A stretch of 53,107 bases of DNA from Akkermansia muciniphila (GCA_945865375.1 CAMBEJ010000019.1:1-53107), one strand, 5' to 3'; numbered from the stretch's first letter, positions 10,201 to 17,520 are shown. The notes: generated by a model from the sequence alone, not told the origin. Numbers and translations: made by a program.

Positions 10201-11064
10201 GAGTTGGTCCGTGCGGGTAACACCCTCAATGTGACCACACCGGCAGTCAAAGCGAAGAATCCTTCTGACTTGAACGGAGACGGACTGAGCGACGCGCTCT
10301 TCCAACACACTGACGGCTTCTTGGCCGCTTGGTTCCTGGATGGTGCGAACCTCAAGGCCGCGACATTGCTGACCCCGGAAACTGCCGGGGATGCGAAGTG
10401 GGAAGTCGTCGGTTTCTCGGACTTCAATGGCGACGGAAGTGGGGACCTTCTGTTCCAATACAACGGTGGCAACTTCGACGGTGCTTTGGCCATCTGGTAT
10501 ATGAACGGAACCACGTTGACCGAAGCTAAACTCACCACGCCTGCCAATCCAGGTGACGGTTGGACCGCGGTTGCTGTCGGCGACTTCAACGGCGACAAAA
10601 AGGCGGACATCCTGTTCCAGCACGATGAAGGCTTCCTCGCCTTGTGGTACATGAATGGAGCGCTTCAAGCCTCAGCGACACTCCTGAATCCTGTGGCTCC
10701 GTTCGGAGTTGATGGAACAGTCGATGCTGGTTGGCGCGCTGTGGCAGCCACCGACTTGAACGGTGATCAGAAGCTCGACATTGTGTTCCAGTATCGTGGC
10801 GGTTCCTTCAACGGCACCGTGGCGGTCTGGTACATGAACGGTATCAATCAGACTGGTGCTGCCTTGCTCGAACCTTCGAACCCAGGCGCTGGTTGGTCGA
10901 TCGTTGGCTCTGGCGACTACAACAACGATGGCAAGTCGGATCTCTTGCTCCAACACAGCAGTGGCTTAACGGGTGTGTGGTACCTCAACGGTGTCCGGTT
11001 GAACAGCGCTGTCCTCTTGAATCCGGAAAGCCCGGGAGCAGGTTGGCGTGTTGTTGGACCTTAG
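4237..11064 (+). CDS. Giant secreted MBG/Ig-repeat protein with FG-GAP propeller
   Basis: A 2,275-residue exoprotein. The ATG at 4237 starts a clean Sec signal peptide (MKRKKTGLGAKFAVVMAALL ending ASANA); ATGs at 4075 and 4204 would bury it. About 21 beta-sandwich repeats follow. Thirteen are of the MBG type, opening like KVYGEANPPF with later G-Y-x-I and N-Y motifs. Eight are Ig-like units opening like ITYGTSLGSAQLNA. The two kinds are interleaved and joined by V-T-K-A linkers. From about residue 2010 come five calcium-binding FG-GAP/VCBS units (DLNGDGLSD, DFNGDGSGD, DFNGDKKAD, DLNGDQKLD, DYNNDGKSD), each with a W-Y-M-N-G strand, forming a probable propeller. The protein stops with the last propeller unit; no membrane anchor or sorting signal is visible. 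Likely a released adhesin or glycan-binding protein. Function is inferred from architecture only. Confidence 0.9.
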   Translation: MKRKKTGLGAKFAVVMAALLLGAASANAAPATITWGDGTSLPSQTYGTRLLAGNVLNASSGGGTFTYAVIISGQADSQAVNLLLNAGENYLVRASYTPTTAEATAGITAATADRRLTVSKVALTLVPKSKTRTYGTASTFGVGEATWAADINVAGSFVNGETVGMVGVITTHPTLAEKPGITAFTAPSSIADGIIFTVAPVAANYSFNTASAGGLTISGGSLVLKADGATKVYGSADPVFTGSYSLNGGAFIVVASGTTVELVGAGTASADKLTIEWRSGIVPTVPPAPEKNPVQINSVTAKAIETLGTPSLSKYAVSIQNAVFNVTKKTLTVTSVATPNTKVYGEANPPFTLGYAGFVNGDTASVFTTAPTLGAVAVTVDAGARSIPIVAGSAANYAITAVEGVLTVTARPVIVKFNGKSRVFGTPNPTVFDYAVEPHVPTATTSPTPFLGGAGPRGLAPHHGNASSNVVLNQGTADLLGSTTALIGSPVGSYPITRLSVAGVPTGTFSANYDVTVTDGTLDVTKLLPTLTWTISGADSRFEYGATLGARLGAGATPLTLAGAVPSKVTYTAHREGETPFVVDTTSILHAGFYTLTAIYEPGTTDSATHAIGRFQISGIEVTKRVIKLKVNDQARAYNATDAGLLLGRGGLSVTLVSGTLAPGTVDTVANIFYTTSGATFVADVTKGDPTITPSAVQTSNAGTYALVASGGNTPDYVVTYAPGVLTVNKLSTSAPTWTIAAGKETVDYGTPLNSDQFSAQPVGGGPAGSVQYKVGATAINGATILLAGTTSLEAYFVPSDAVNYNSSTTTVKVITVKQKRATIKAPTGKSRVYGAAGPTDWKYVAPADFAVNDLLPNDRITVEYFIATEGRDTAGPVRAPVGTYALNAQITDPDNKLSNYVLTLESGTFNITKKVVTITVKADRKKVFGELYVPLTAAADLDYAGFIDAETYTTVVGNSIGVVDGGVTTTAAVVNILNADGTVLVPSATTAYGSYRISVAAALSRNYTYTPNGGFFNVTKIQPVLDITEADLNALLGVGGLFYGERIQDAKLGGAPTAYLSSRTARTTAGGAFLDSVAATVVSGAHMVVPFNDNKGRLYITFMTGYNSAKGLYNSATGATKNTLLVQFFPSDPNYADSSTTFSFNVDKRDVTVTVASDTRSYGNGNPIYKVSYASGEPDISAGVKAATWVGTDKDVDVDSDANGDKTNENEPAAGILTVQPIAASTTATLIAAAGSSGGGSVGAHAITFPQGAIAANYRFAEVTGGLTITRRPLTVTTKLAERTYLAANPVIEIDYNNTTLGGLGFPSFENENTAKNADLSFFQKGQFNTADLPQPATASAATYPVIVSGSFGSNYLITHVPGTLIVNKALATLGWPSPANITYGTAIGAAQATATATFGGASVAGSFVYTEAGQILGAGARTLKATFTSLNLNVAGGEVATTLAVNKAPITATAVSATSVYGESNPVFAINYSPFTGPDATIDSPPTVITTRTAGSPVGSYDLVVTGGVDENYQIVPVNTGKLIVTAKALTITGKSVSRAYGTSNPSLETIIDGLISGDSATSLSTIVTTTSAAASSPVGEYAIAVSGGTSANYTTTTVAGKLTVSKAPLTISVKSASKQYNADNPTAELEYVGFLGTDTAASLKTPAVATHAAAKASDVGTYDITVVGATSDNYDIAFTKGTLTVTKADPKIVWAAPADIDFGALLSATQLNASSTTAGSFTYAPALGEKLVAGSAQVLAVTLTPTDAKNYNSATANALINVNKAAPVITWAVPSAITYGTSLGSAQLNATSSAVGTITYAPAIGTVLGAGSRSLSATFVPTDAANYSQATAGNTILVDKAALIISADSKSKQFNADLPELTQSVSGLASGDTMAIVGTIKLLTSATKTSPIGSYQIGLSGTLSAANYSIQFVPGVLTVTKAVPAIVWAALADITVGTALGDTQLNPSSTIAGIFAYVPAKGTVLPLGNGQKLEAIFIPSDAINYELVRAGNTLNVTTPAVKAKNPSDLNGDGLSDALFQHTDGFLAAWFLDGANLKAATLLTPETAGDAKWEVVGFSDFNGDGSGDLLFQYNGGNFDGALAIWYMNGTTLTEAKLTTPANPGDGWTAVAVGDFNGDKKADILFQHDEGFLALWYMNGALQASATLLNPVAPFGVDGTVDAGWRAVAATDLNGDQKLDIVFQYRGGSFNGTVAVWYMNGINQTGAALLEPSNPGAGWSIVGSGDYNNDGKSDLLLQHSSGLTGVWYLNGVRLNSAVLLNPESPGAGWRVVGP

Positions 11065-11093
11065 TCGATTGCACTAGTTATTCCCTCTCCACA

Positions 11094-11130
11094 GGCCCCG
11101 CGGCAGCAATGCCCCGGGGCCCTTTTATTT
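11094..11130 (+). terminator. Intrinsic terminator after exoprotein gene
   Basis: GGCCCCG (11094-11100) pairs with CGGGGCC (11115-11121) around a 14-base loop and is followed by CTTTTATTT. Position 30 bases after the stop and the T-rich tail fit a rho-independent terminator. Confidence 0.8.
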
Positions 11131-11174
11131 GTGGATTTCGAATTGAACTTGAAGCAGACCCAGGTTGAACAAAT

Positions 11175-13272
11175 ATGGAGCTGCAGCATGCCAAAGCAAT
11201 GAAGCAACCACGAATCTTGATCGTTCAGGATAACCCTGAGATCATCGGGGTCTTGACTGCGGTCATCGAATCGCACTCGTTTCAGACGCTCACCGCAAGA
11301 TCGGGTGCGGCGGCATTGGCTAGGCTTGCTTAAGAGAGTGTCGATCTTATCCGGTTAGATTTGGGACTTCCGGATTTGGATGGTCTTGGATTATGTCGGC
11401 AGCTCAAGGAGTGCGTGAGCTTGCAAACCGTTCCCATCATCGTGATGACCGGCAAGGAGAGTGTTGACGACAAATTGAAAGCGTTTGAGCTGGGTGCTGT
11501 CGATTACGTGAACAAACCCTTTCAAGTCGCGGACTTCGAAGCCCGTATTCTGTCGCAATTGCGCCATAAAAGATCCCGCGACAATGCGGAGGCGGCACAA
11601 CTGTTGGAGCAGAAGAGAACCCATGAGGAGCTCAGCCGAATCAGCAAAGCCGTGGACAGCACCAGCGACGCTGTGTGCCTCCTAGATGGTGCGGGTTGCT
11701 CGCATTACGTGAATTGTGCTTTCCAACAATTATTTCAAACGACCCTGAACTCAGTGCAACAACCAGGCAGTGTGGCTCGGCTTTTTCGCAAACCGGAAAG
11801 CTGGCCACTCATTTGGAATAGCTGCAAGGCGGGAACTCCTTGGAGTGGAGAGATTGAGGTTCTCACAGCCAACGAGCAAGGGGTGATGACGCTGTGCCGC
11901 GCCGATCCCGTTTCGGGGATCGACGGCAGCACGGGTGGTGTCGTGATGATTTTCACGGATATCTCGCAACGGAAGCGATTGGAGAGCGAGCTTCTTTTCT
12001 TGGCGAACTGCGACCCCTTAACAGGACTGTTCAATCGACGTTATTTCGACGAGCACTTGGAGACCGCTGTGCTCGAGGCGAAGCGAGGTTCGCGCAGCTA
12101 TTTGCTGTATCTGGATTTGGACAACTTCAAGGTAGTCAACGACTGCGTGGGCCACGCGGCTGGCGATCGGCTTCTCATCGAGATATCCCGGATCCTCGTG
12201 AAGAACACACGCGAAGGGGACAAGGTAGCCCCGTTTTGGTGGTGACGAGTTTACGGTCTTGTTAACCGGAACGAGTCTCGCTGAGGCTATTGCGATAACG
12301 AAACGGCTCCTGGGTGTCTTGGATGAACTTCGATTCATTTCCGCAGGCCGAAGTTTCGCCGCAAGTGCCAGCATTGGCGCGGCCTTGATCGATGGCCAGC
12401 TTTCGGCTGAGGATATTCTGGCTCAGGCAGATTCAGCTTGTTACCTGGCCAAGGCGAGCGGGCGAAACGGTTTTGAGATTTTCAAAAATGACAGTCGTGA
12501 AATTCACACATTAATCAGAGAGGCTGGGTGGTCGATACTTATAAAAGACGCTTTGAGGGATCGTCGGTTCGAGCTGTGGTTACAACCCATCCGGCCCTTG
12601 CGCAAGCAGATCCATTTGTATTTTGAATCGCTCGTGAAAATGCGTGATAGGGAGGGCAACCTCATCATGCCTGCCGCCTTTCTTCCGGCGGCAGAGCGGT
12701 TCGGCAGCATGCAGAAGCTGGACCAATTGGTCATCGAAAACGCCGTCGCTCTTTTGAAGATGCACTCACGGTTGTCGTTGTCGATTAATCTTTCCGCCAA
12801 AACTTTGAACGCCCCTGGGCTAGCAGACTTTGTCGAAGAAAGCTTTGGACCTGCGGGTGTGGCACCTTCCCGTGCCTCATTCGAAATCACAGAGACTGCG
12901 GTGATCCAGAACCTGGACCAAGCGCGTGATATTATATTGCGAATACGCGGTTTGGGATGTCGTTTTGCCCTGGATGACTTCGGGTGCGGTGCTTCTTCGT
13001 TGAGCTACCTAAAAGATTTGCCGGTCGATATCCTAAAGATCGATGGGAGTTTCATCCAAGGCATCGCTACAGATCCCATTAGTCGGGCATTGGTGAAATC
13101 GATAAACGAGATCGCCCACGTCCTGGGCAAGCAGACCGTTGCTGAATACGTGGTGAACGCGGAAGTGTTGCGGGTGGTTGAGGACCTGGGGATTGACTAT
13201 GCCCAGGGATACCACATTTGCGCGCCGTCCCCCCCTTCTGCTTTCTTTCCAGAGGCAAGGGGAGTTGAGTGA
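11175..13272 (+). pseudogene. Broken receiver-PAS-GGDEF-EAL regulator
   Basis: One ancestral reading frame with two lesions. From the ATG at 11175 a receiver domain begins (RILIVQDNPEIIG) and hits TAA at 11331-11333, where homologues read through into E-S-V-D-L-I. It then continues with the phosphoacceptor region LDLGLPDLDG and the VNKPF lysine. The acidic pair is also damaged: Q-D instead of D-D. A PAS domain (about 11640-11970) and a GGDEF domain follow. An extra C in the GCCCC run near 12230 shifts the frame exactly inside G-G-D-E-F; removing one C restores VARFGGDEFTVLLTG. The EAL domain (about 12540-13260) runs in the second frame with E-S-L for E-A-L, and keeps F-E-I-T-E-T, DDFG, K-I-D and T-V-A-E. 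It would have made and degraded c-di-GMP. The frameshift could be a sequencing error; the stop is harder to explain that way. A separately translated EAL half from 12259 remains possible. Confidence 0.85.
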
Positions 13273-13292
13273 GTTCAGAACACTCAAGCGGA

Positions 13293-14081
13293 TCAGGGCT
13301 CGACGGAGTCCCGCCCCACTATTACGGGAGCGACGTGTATTTCGATGCCGTTAGCTCTGAGTTCATCCACGAGAGCTTTGGGGGCGTTCGAATCGGTCAC
13401 CACGGTTTTCACGTCCTGCAAAGAACAGAGAAAGGAAATTGAGCGACGGCCAAACTTGGTGTGGTCGAGGCAGAAAATCACCCGCTGTGCCGCTCGGATC
13501 ATGGCGCGCTGAATTTCAATGAGCAGGGCGTGAGAGTTTGTCACCCCTTCCATGGTGATTCCTCCCGCGCTCATCACGGCGACATCGGCATGCAATTTCG
13601 AGAACGCCTCGGTTGCAAGAGGCCCGACGAGCACTCCTAATCGGTGATAGAGGACACCTCCTGAGAGGATGACCTCGACGCGGTTCGGTGCCGCAAAGTG
13701 ACTGGCCACGGGCATAGAGTTTGTAATGATCTGGGGTGCTTTTGTTTCCAGATGCCGTGCCACGTGGAAAGCCGTGGTGCCGGCATCGACGATCACGGTT
13801 TGGCGGGGGGAGATGAGTCCGGCGCAGACTCGAGCGATGGCTTCTTTCTCAGCGAGTTGATGCGTGTCGCGGACGCTGAACGCGAACTCGTCGGAGCGCG
13901 GATTCAGAACACGAGCGCCACCGTGAGTTCGCCGGTAGTTTCCGCTTGTTTCGAGGACGGCGAGGTCGCGGCGAACAGTTGAGACGGAGGCATCGACCAC
14001 CTCGGCGAGTTCGTCCAGGGACGCAAATTCGGCTTTCTGGAGGTATTCCTCGATTCGTTGCTGCCGTTCTTCTGCTTGCAT
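13293..14081 (-). CDS. DeoR-family transcriptional regulator of BMC operon
   Basis: 262 residues, the usual DeoR length. Residues about 6-57 form the winged helix (R-I-E-E-Y-L then SVSTVRRDLAVLE and the wing Y-R-R-T-H-G-G-A). Residues about 75-235 form the sugar-phosphate-sensing DeoRC domain, with IVDAGTT, T-N-S-M, LSGG, G-G-I-T and D-H-T-K-F motifs. DeoR-family proteins normally repress sugar catabolic operons and are released by a phosphorylated sugar. It is divergent from pduL across 83 bases that contain tandem repeats suited to be its operator. Planctomycete BMC loci also carry a DeoR regulator. The likely inducer, a fuculose/rhamnulose phosphate, is inferred. Confidence 0.92.
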   Translation of the reverse strand: MQAEERQQRIEEYLQKAEFASLDELAEVVDASVSTVRRDLAVLETSGNYRRTHGGARVLNPRSDEFAFSVRDTHQLAEKEAIARVCAGLISPRQTVIVDAGTTAFHVARHLETKAPQIITNSMPVASHFAAPNRVEVILSGGVLYHRLGVLVGPLATEAFSKLHADVAVMSAGGITMEGVTNSHALLIEIQRAMIRAAQRVIFCLDHTKFGRRSISFLCSLQDVKTVVTDSNAPKALVDELRANGIEIHVAPVIVGRDSVEP

Positions 14082-14090
14082 TCTTTAAAT

Positions 14091-14153
14091 TTGGAAGATG
14101 TTGGAAGATGTTGCAATCTTTTGTTTGACAAAGGGTGGAAGATTTCGGCTAAT
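14091..14153. promoter_or_regulatory. deoR/pduL divergent promoter with repeat operator
   Basis: Two perfect tandem copies of TTGGAAGATG (14091-14100 and 14101-14110) are followed by a degenerate third, TTGCAATCTT (14111-14120). A further TGGAAGAT (14136-14143) lies inside the spacer of a plausible sigma-70 promoter for pduL: TTGACA at 14125-14130, 17-base spacer, GCTAAT at 14148-14153. Direct 10-bp repeats are a known kind of DeoR-family operator, so binding here could repress both directions. Confidence 0.6.
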
Positions 14154-14164
14154 AGGGTGAAATT

Positions 14165-14848
14165 GTGTCTGGGCCAATGCAAGGATCAACGATCAATCGT
14201 GCGGTGGTGGAGCACTGGGTGCGCCAGTCGGTGTACCAGAGGTTGGGGAAGCCGGTGCCTTTTAGTGCGGCGGGGCCCAATCCGCTGGTGGTGAATGTGA
14301 GTGCGAGGCATTGCCATTTGACGGCGGAGACGGTGGAGATTTTGTTTGGCAAGGGGCATCAGTTGACGCCGATGAAATGGCTCTATCAAGACGGACAGTT
14401 TGCGGCCAAGGAATCCTTGACACTGATAGGGCCAAGGAGCCGTGTGATTTCCAATCTGCGGATATTGGGGCCATGCCGGAGTTTGAATCAGATTGAGCTA
14501 GCGTACACGGATTCGATCGCGTTGGGATTCGATATCCCTTTGAGATCATCCGGGAACATCAAGGGAACTCCTGGGGCGATGATCATGGGGCCGGCAGGCT
14601 TTTTCGAGATGGGAGAAGGGGTGATACGAGCTCTGCGGCACGTCCACATGAACCCTGCTGACGCCGGGTATCATGGAGTGAAGGCTGGAGAGGAGATGCA
14701 GTTAAGAGTCGGGGGTCCATGCGGGGTGTTGTTTGAGAAGATGTTGGTTCGGGTGGACCCGAGCTTCAAGCTGGAGGTGCATATTGACACGGATGAGGGG
14801 AACGCGTGCCATTTGCAGGCGACCACGCCGTGTGCGTTGGAGAAGTGA
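14165..14848 (+). CDS. pduL: PduL-type phosphotransacylase (BMC cargo)
   Basis: 227 residues from a GTG at 14165 (preceded by AGGGTGA); an ATG at 14177 would shorten it by four. PduL converts acyl-CoA and phosphate to acyl-phosphate and free CoA, regenerating CoA inside the compartment. The PduL fold's zinc-binding signatures are present: S-A-R-H-C-H-L near residues 46-52 and R-H-V-H-M in the second half, plus the conserved H-I-D-T-D-E-G-N-A near the end. Residues about 9-28 (INRAVVEHWVRQSVYQRLG) form an amphipathic helix joined by a short linker, an encapsulation-peptide pattern. First gene of the BMC operon. Confidence 0.93.
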   Translation: MSGPMQGSTINRAVVEHWVRQSVYQRLGKPVPFSAAGPNPLVVNVSARHCHLTAETVEILFGKGHQLTPMKWLYQDGQFAAKESLTLIGPRSRVISNLRILGPCRSLNQIELAYTDSIALGFDIPLRSSGNIKGTPGAMIMGPAGFFEMGEGVIRALRHVHMNPADAGYHGVKAGEEMQLRVGGPCGVLFEKMLVRVDPSFKLEVHIDTDEGNACHLQATTPCALEK

Positions 14849-14951
14849 GGGCGCGGGCCGGGGCCTTTGGAGACGCCAATAAATCGAGTGGATGGGTCCG
14901 TTTCTTAATTTGGAAAGTTTTAACGATTAACTCTGAACACAGGATGAACGT

Positions 14952-15245
14952 ATGAGCGAAGCGATTGGAATGATAGAAACCAAGGGCTACACGGGCGGCA
15001 TTGAAGCCACGGACGCGATGGCCAAGGCGGCGAACGTGAGCATCAGCAAGATGATACCCATTGGGGGCGGCCTGATCACCGTGATCTGCCGTGGAGACGT
15101 GGCCAGTGTGAAAGCGGCGGTGGATGCAGGCGGCAAGGCTGCTGGGAAAGTGGGGGAACTTGTGGCGTCCCACGTGATCGCACGCCCACACGAGGAGTTG
15201 GTCAAAGGGTTTTTGGGGGAGTCCGCGCCCGCCCAGAAGAAGTGA
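14952..15245 (+). CDS. BMC-H shell hexamer protein 1
   Basis: 97 residues with the single BMC (PF00936) fold: A-I-G-M-I-E-T-K-G, then [13 protein letters not shown] and V-I-A-R-P-H. Hexamers tile the facets of the shell, and the central pore is lined by the loop P-I-G-G-G-L (residues about 36-41), a small open pore usual for metabolite passage. The C-terminus has an added G-E-S-A-P-A-Q-K-K tail. Starts 103 bp after pduL with AGGA upstream of the ATG. Confidence 0.97.
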   Translation: MSEAIGMIETKGYTGGIEATDAMAKAANVSISKMIPIGGGLITVICRGDVASVKAAVDAGGKAAGKVGELVASHVIARPHEELVKGFLGESAPAQKK

Positions 15246-15302
15246 CCTTTGTGGCAGCGCGCTGGAGCAGGTGGGAGAAAACTTTTAAACTGAAGAATTC
15301 AT

Positions 15303-15584
15303 ATGGCACAACAAGCGATTGGAATGATTGAAACGAAGGGGCTGTGCGCCCTTTTCGAGGCGACCGACGCGGCTTTGAAGTCCGCAAACGTGGTGTTCAC
15401 AGGTTGGGAAAAAGTAGGCAGCGGTTACGTGACCGCGTTCTTTCGAGGCGATGTGGCGAGCGTGAAAGCGGCTACGGACGCGGGGGCGGCGGCGGCCTCA
15501 CAGGTGGGGCAGGTGATCAGTGTCCAAGTGATTCCGCGTCCTCACGAAGGATTGGCGCTGCTTGGCAAGTGGTTGCAGCAATAG
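15303..15584 (+). CDS. BMC-H shell hexamer protein 2
   Basis: 93 residues, single BMC domain with [10 protein letters not shown], pore loop K-V-G-S-G-Y (about 38-43, the common K-x-G-S-G type), [13 protein letters not shown] and V-I-P-R-P-H. The same fold as the BMC-H gene just upstream, but with a different pore chemistry, so the two probably form separate hexamers in a mixed facet. Lies 57 bp after the first BMC-H and 17 bp before the kinase gene. Confidence 0.97.
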   Translation: MAQQAIGMIETKGLCALFEATDAALKSANVVFTGWEKVGSGYVTAFFRGDVASVKAATDAGAAAASQVGQVISVQVIPRPHEGLALLGKWLQQ

Positions 15585-15601
15585 CGAGAGGTGAGCTTCG
15601 A

Positions 15602-16786
15602 GTGAAGATACTGGTCGCCAACATAGGGTCCACGTCCTTGAAGTGGCGGTTGTTCGAGTTCTCGGACAACGTCGAGAGCCTGTTGCACAAAGGCGGGTTT
15701 GAGCGGGTGACAGACTACGCGGGGGCGATTGAGGATTGTTTGCGCACCCTGAAGGAGGGGGGGCATATCGTCACAGAGCAGGACTTGGCTGCGGTGGGGT
15801 TCAAACCGGTTGTGGCGCACGGCGTGAGCGGGTGCGTGAGGATGGACGAGAGCGTGCTGGCGGCGATGGAGGTTTACAATCCCATTGCTCCGGCGCACAA
15901 CCCGCCTTACATCCTCGGGATCAGGCTGTTTGCGGAGAGAATGCCCAAGGTCCCGCTTGTGGGCCTTTTCGAGACATCATTTTATCAATGGGCGGCCCCG
16001 GCGTCGATCCGCTACGGGGTTCCTGAAAGTTGGTATGAAGCGGGGGTGCGGCGGTGGGGGTTTCATGGGGCGAGCCATAAATTTATCGCGGAGCGAAGCG
16101 CCGAGTTGCTGGGTCGGGAGGACGTGGCAGAGCGGGCGCGGAAGCTGTATGCGGAAGGGTTAAAAACCCGGGTGAACGAGCCTGATTTGCGGGTGATTTC
16201 CTGTCATTTGGGAGGGAGCTCGAGCCTCAGCGGGATACGGAACGGAGTGGCGATTGGAAACAGTTTGGGTCTGAGCCCGCAGTCGGGGTTGCCTCACAAC
16301 AATCGTGTTGGGGATCTGGATGCTTTTGCGATCCCGTTTGTCATGCGCCGGCTCAAGCTGAGCCTGGAGGATGTCGAGAAACAGTTATGTCAGGAAGGCG
16401 GATTGAAAGGGATTTCGGGTGTCTCAAATGATCTGAGAGATATTCGGGCGGCGGCGGAGCGTGGGGATGCTCGGGCTCAATTGGCGCAGGAAGTCTTCGT
16501 GCATTCGGCGCGCCACTGGATTGGGGCTTTTTTGGTGGAATTAGGAGGGCTGGATGCGCTGGTGTTTACGGCGGGCATTGGTGAGAACCGTCCGGAGATG
16601 CGGGCGGGGATATGCGCCGGGCTCGAAAACTTTGGGCTGAGCCTCGATGCCGAGGCAAACCGTGAGGTGCGAGCTCGGGAGGCGATCGTGAGCGCTAGCG
16701 ATTCGAAGGTGCGAGTGATGGTGATACCGACCAACGAGGAGTTGGTGGTGGCGCGGGAGGTGAGGCGGCTTTTGGAACGATCATGA
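15602..16786 (+). CDS. Divergent acetate kinase-family protein of BMC operon
   Basis: 394 residues from a GTG at 15602 after GAGGTG; the frame is open further upstream but that part overlaps the BMC-H gene. It belongs to the ASKHA acetate/propionate kinase family: N-I-G-S-T-S-L-K-W at the N-terminus, I-A-P-A-H-N-P, W-G-F-H-G-A-S-H-K, C-H-L-G-G-S-S-S, F-T-A-G-I-G-E-N and N-E-E-L-V-V-A-R near the end. The expected role is acyl-phosphate plus ADP to acylate plus ATP. Several active-site positions differ from classical AckA: the F-D-T-A-F-H motif reads F-E-T-S-F-Y (residues 123-128), the G-H-R-V-V-H-G-G arginine motif reads G-F-K-P-V-V-A-H-G, and D-T-S-M-G-x-T-P is G-N-S-L-G-L-S-P. It may use another substrate or be weakly active. 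Planctomycete BMC loci also contain an acetate-kinase gene. Confidence 0.88.
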   Translation: MKILVANIGSTSLKWRLFEFSDNVESLLHKGGFERVTDYAGAIEDCLRTLKEGGHIVTEQDLAAVGFKPVVAHGVSGCVRMDESVLAAMEVYNPIAPAHNPPYILGIRLFAERMPKVPLVGLFETSFYQWAAPASIRYGVPESWYEAGVRRWGFHGASHKFIAERSAELLGREDVAERARKLYAEGLKTRVNEPDLRVISCHLGGSSSLSGIRNGVAIGNSLGLSPQSGLPHNNRVGDLDAFAIPFVMRRLKLSLEDVEKQLCQEGGLKGISGVSNDLRDIRAAAERGDARAQLAQEVFVHSARHWIGAFLVELGGLDALVFTAGIGENRPEMRAGICAGLENFGLSLDAEANREVRAREAIVSASDSKVRVMVIPTNEELVVAREVRRLLERS

Positions 16787-16845
16787 AAACGGAGCAGACG
16801 GCGGACGAAATTGAGCATTAACCACAGAGAGGATAAGGAAGCAAT

Positions 16846-17130
16846 ATGGCAAACCAAGCGATAGGAATGATTGAGACGCGGGGTCTGGTCGCGCTCGTGG
16901 AAGGCACGGATGCGATGTTAAAATCGGCGAACGTTGAGCTGATGGGACCGATGATGCAGGTGGGCAACGCGATGGTGACGGCGGTGGTGATGGGCGATGT
17001 GGCCGCAGTGAAGGCGGCGACCGACGCGGGCGCGCAAGCCATCAAAGCCATCGGGGGCGACCTGGTGAGTGTGCATGTCATTGCCCGTCCCCACACGGAT
17101 GTGGAGCAGGTATTACCGAAGAAGAAGTAA
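16846..17130 (+). CDS. BMC-H shell hexamer protein 3 with unusual pore
   Basis: 94 residues, single BMC domain: [28 protein letters not shown], lysine-rich end. The pore loop reads M-Q-V-G-N-A-M (about 36-42) where its two siblings have I-G-G-G and V-G-S-G; an Asn at the pore rim and flanking methionines would make a narrower, differently polar pore. AAGGA six bases upstream of the ATG supports the start. It follows the kinase gene by 59 bp. Confidence 0.96.
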   Translation: MANQAIGMIETRGLVALVEGTDAMLKSANVELMGPMMQVGNAMVTAVVMGDVAAVKAATDAGAQAIKAIGGDLVSVHVIARPHTDVEQVLPKKK

Positions 17131-17205
17131 CTCGTCGTGGCGGTTCATCCACCGGGATTGGGGTCGGGGCTCGATCACTTCCCCTTGGGAGGAAGCATTT
17201 CCTAG

Positions 17206-17520
17206 ATGTTTTTGGCACGAGTCGAAGGCTCGGTGGTATCCACCAAGAAAGATCCGACCATGAGCGGGAGGAAGCTTTTGTTGCTTCGTCCGCAGCTTGT
17301 GGATGAGAAGGATCCTGGGCGCTTTCGTCCGGGCACGAACACGATTATTGCGGTGGACAGCGTGGGCGCGGGGATTGGTGAGTTGGTGATGTTTTGCCAG
17401 GGGAGTTCCGCGCGATTGGCGGCGGGGTTGAGAGAAACCCCCGTGGATGCGGTGATCATAGGGATTGTGGATTCGGTGGATGTGTTGGGGAAGCAGATTT
17501 TTTGTGCGCATGGGCAGTAA
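17206..17520 (+). CDS. BMC-P pentamer vertex protein 1
   Basis: 104 residues of the EutN/CcmL family (PF03319): L-A-R-V-E-G-S-V-V-S-T-K-K-D-P opening, the L-L-L-L-R-P strand, A-V-D-S-V-G-A-G-I-G-E-L-V central motif and A-V-I-I-G-I-V-D near the end. Pentamers cap the twelve vertices of the icosahedral shell. This copy is slightly longer than the next, with G-R-F-R-P-G-T-N in the loop before the central strand. Confidence 0.97.
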   Translation: MFLARVEGSVVSTKKDPTMSGRKLLLLRPQLVDEKDPGRFRPGTNTIIAVDSVGAGIGELVMFCQGSSARLAAGLRETPVDAVIIGIVDSVDVLGKQIFCAHGQ

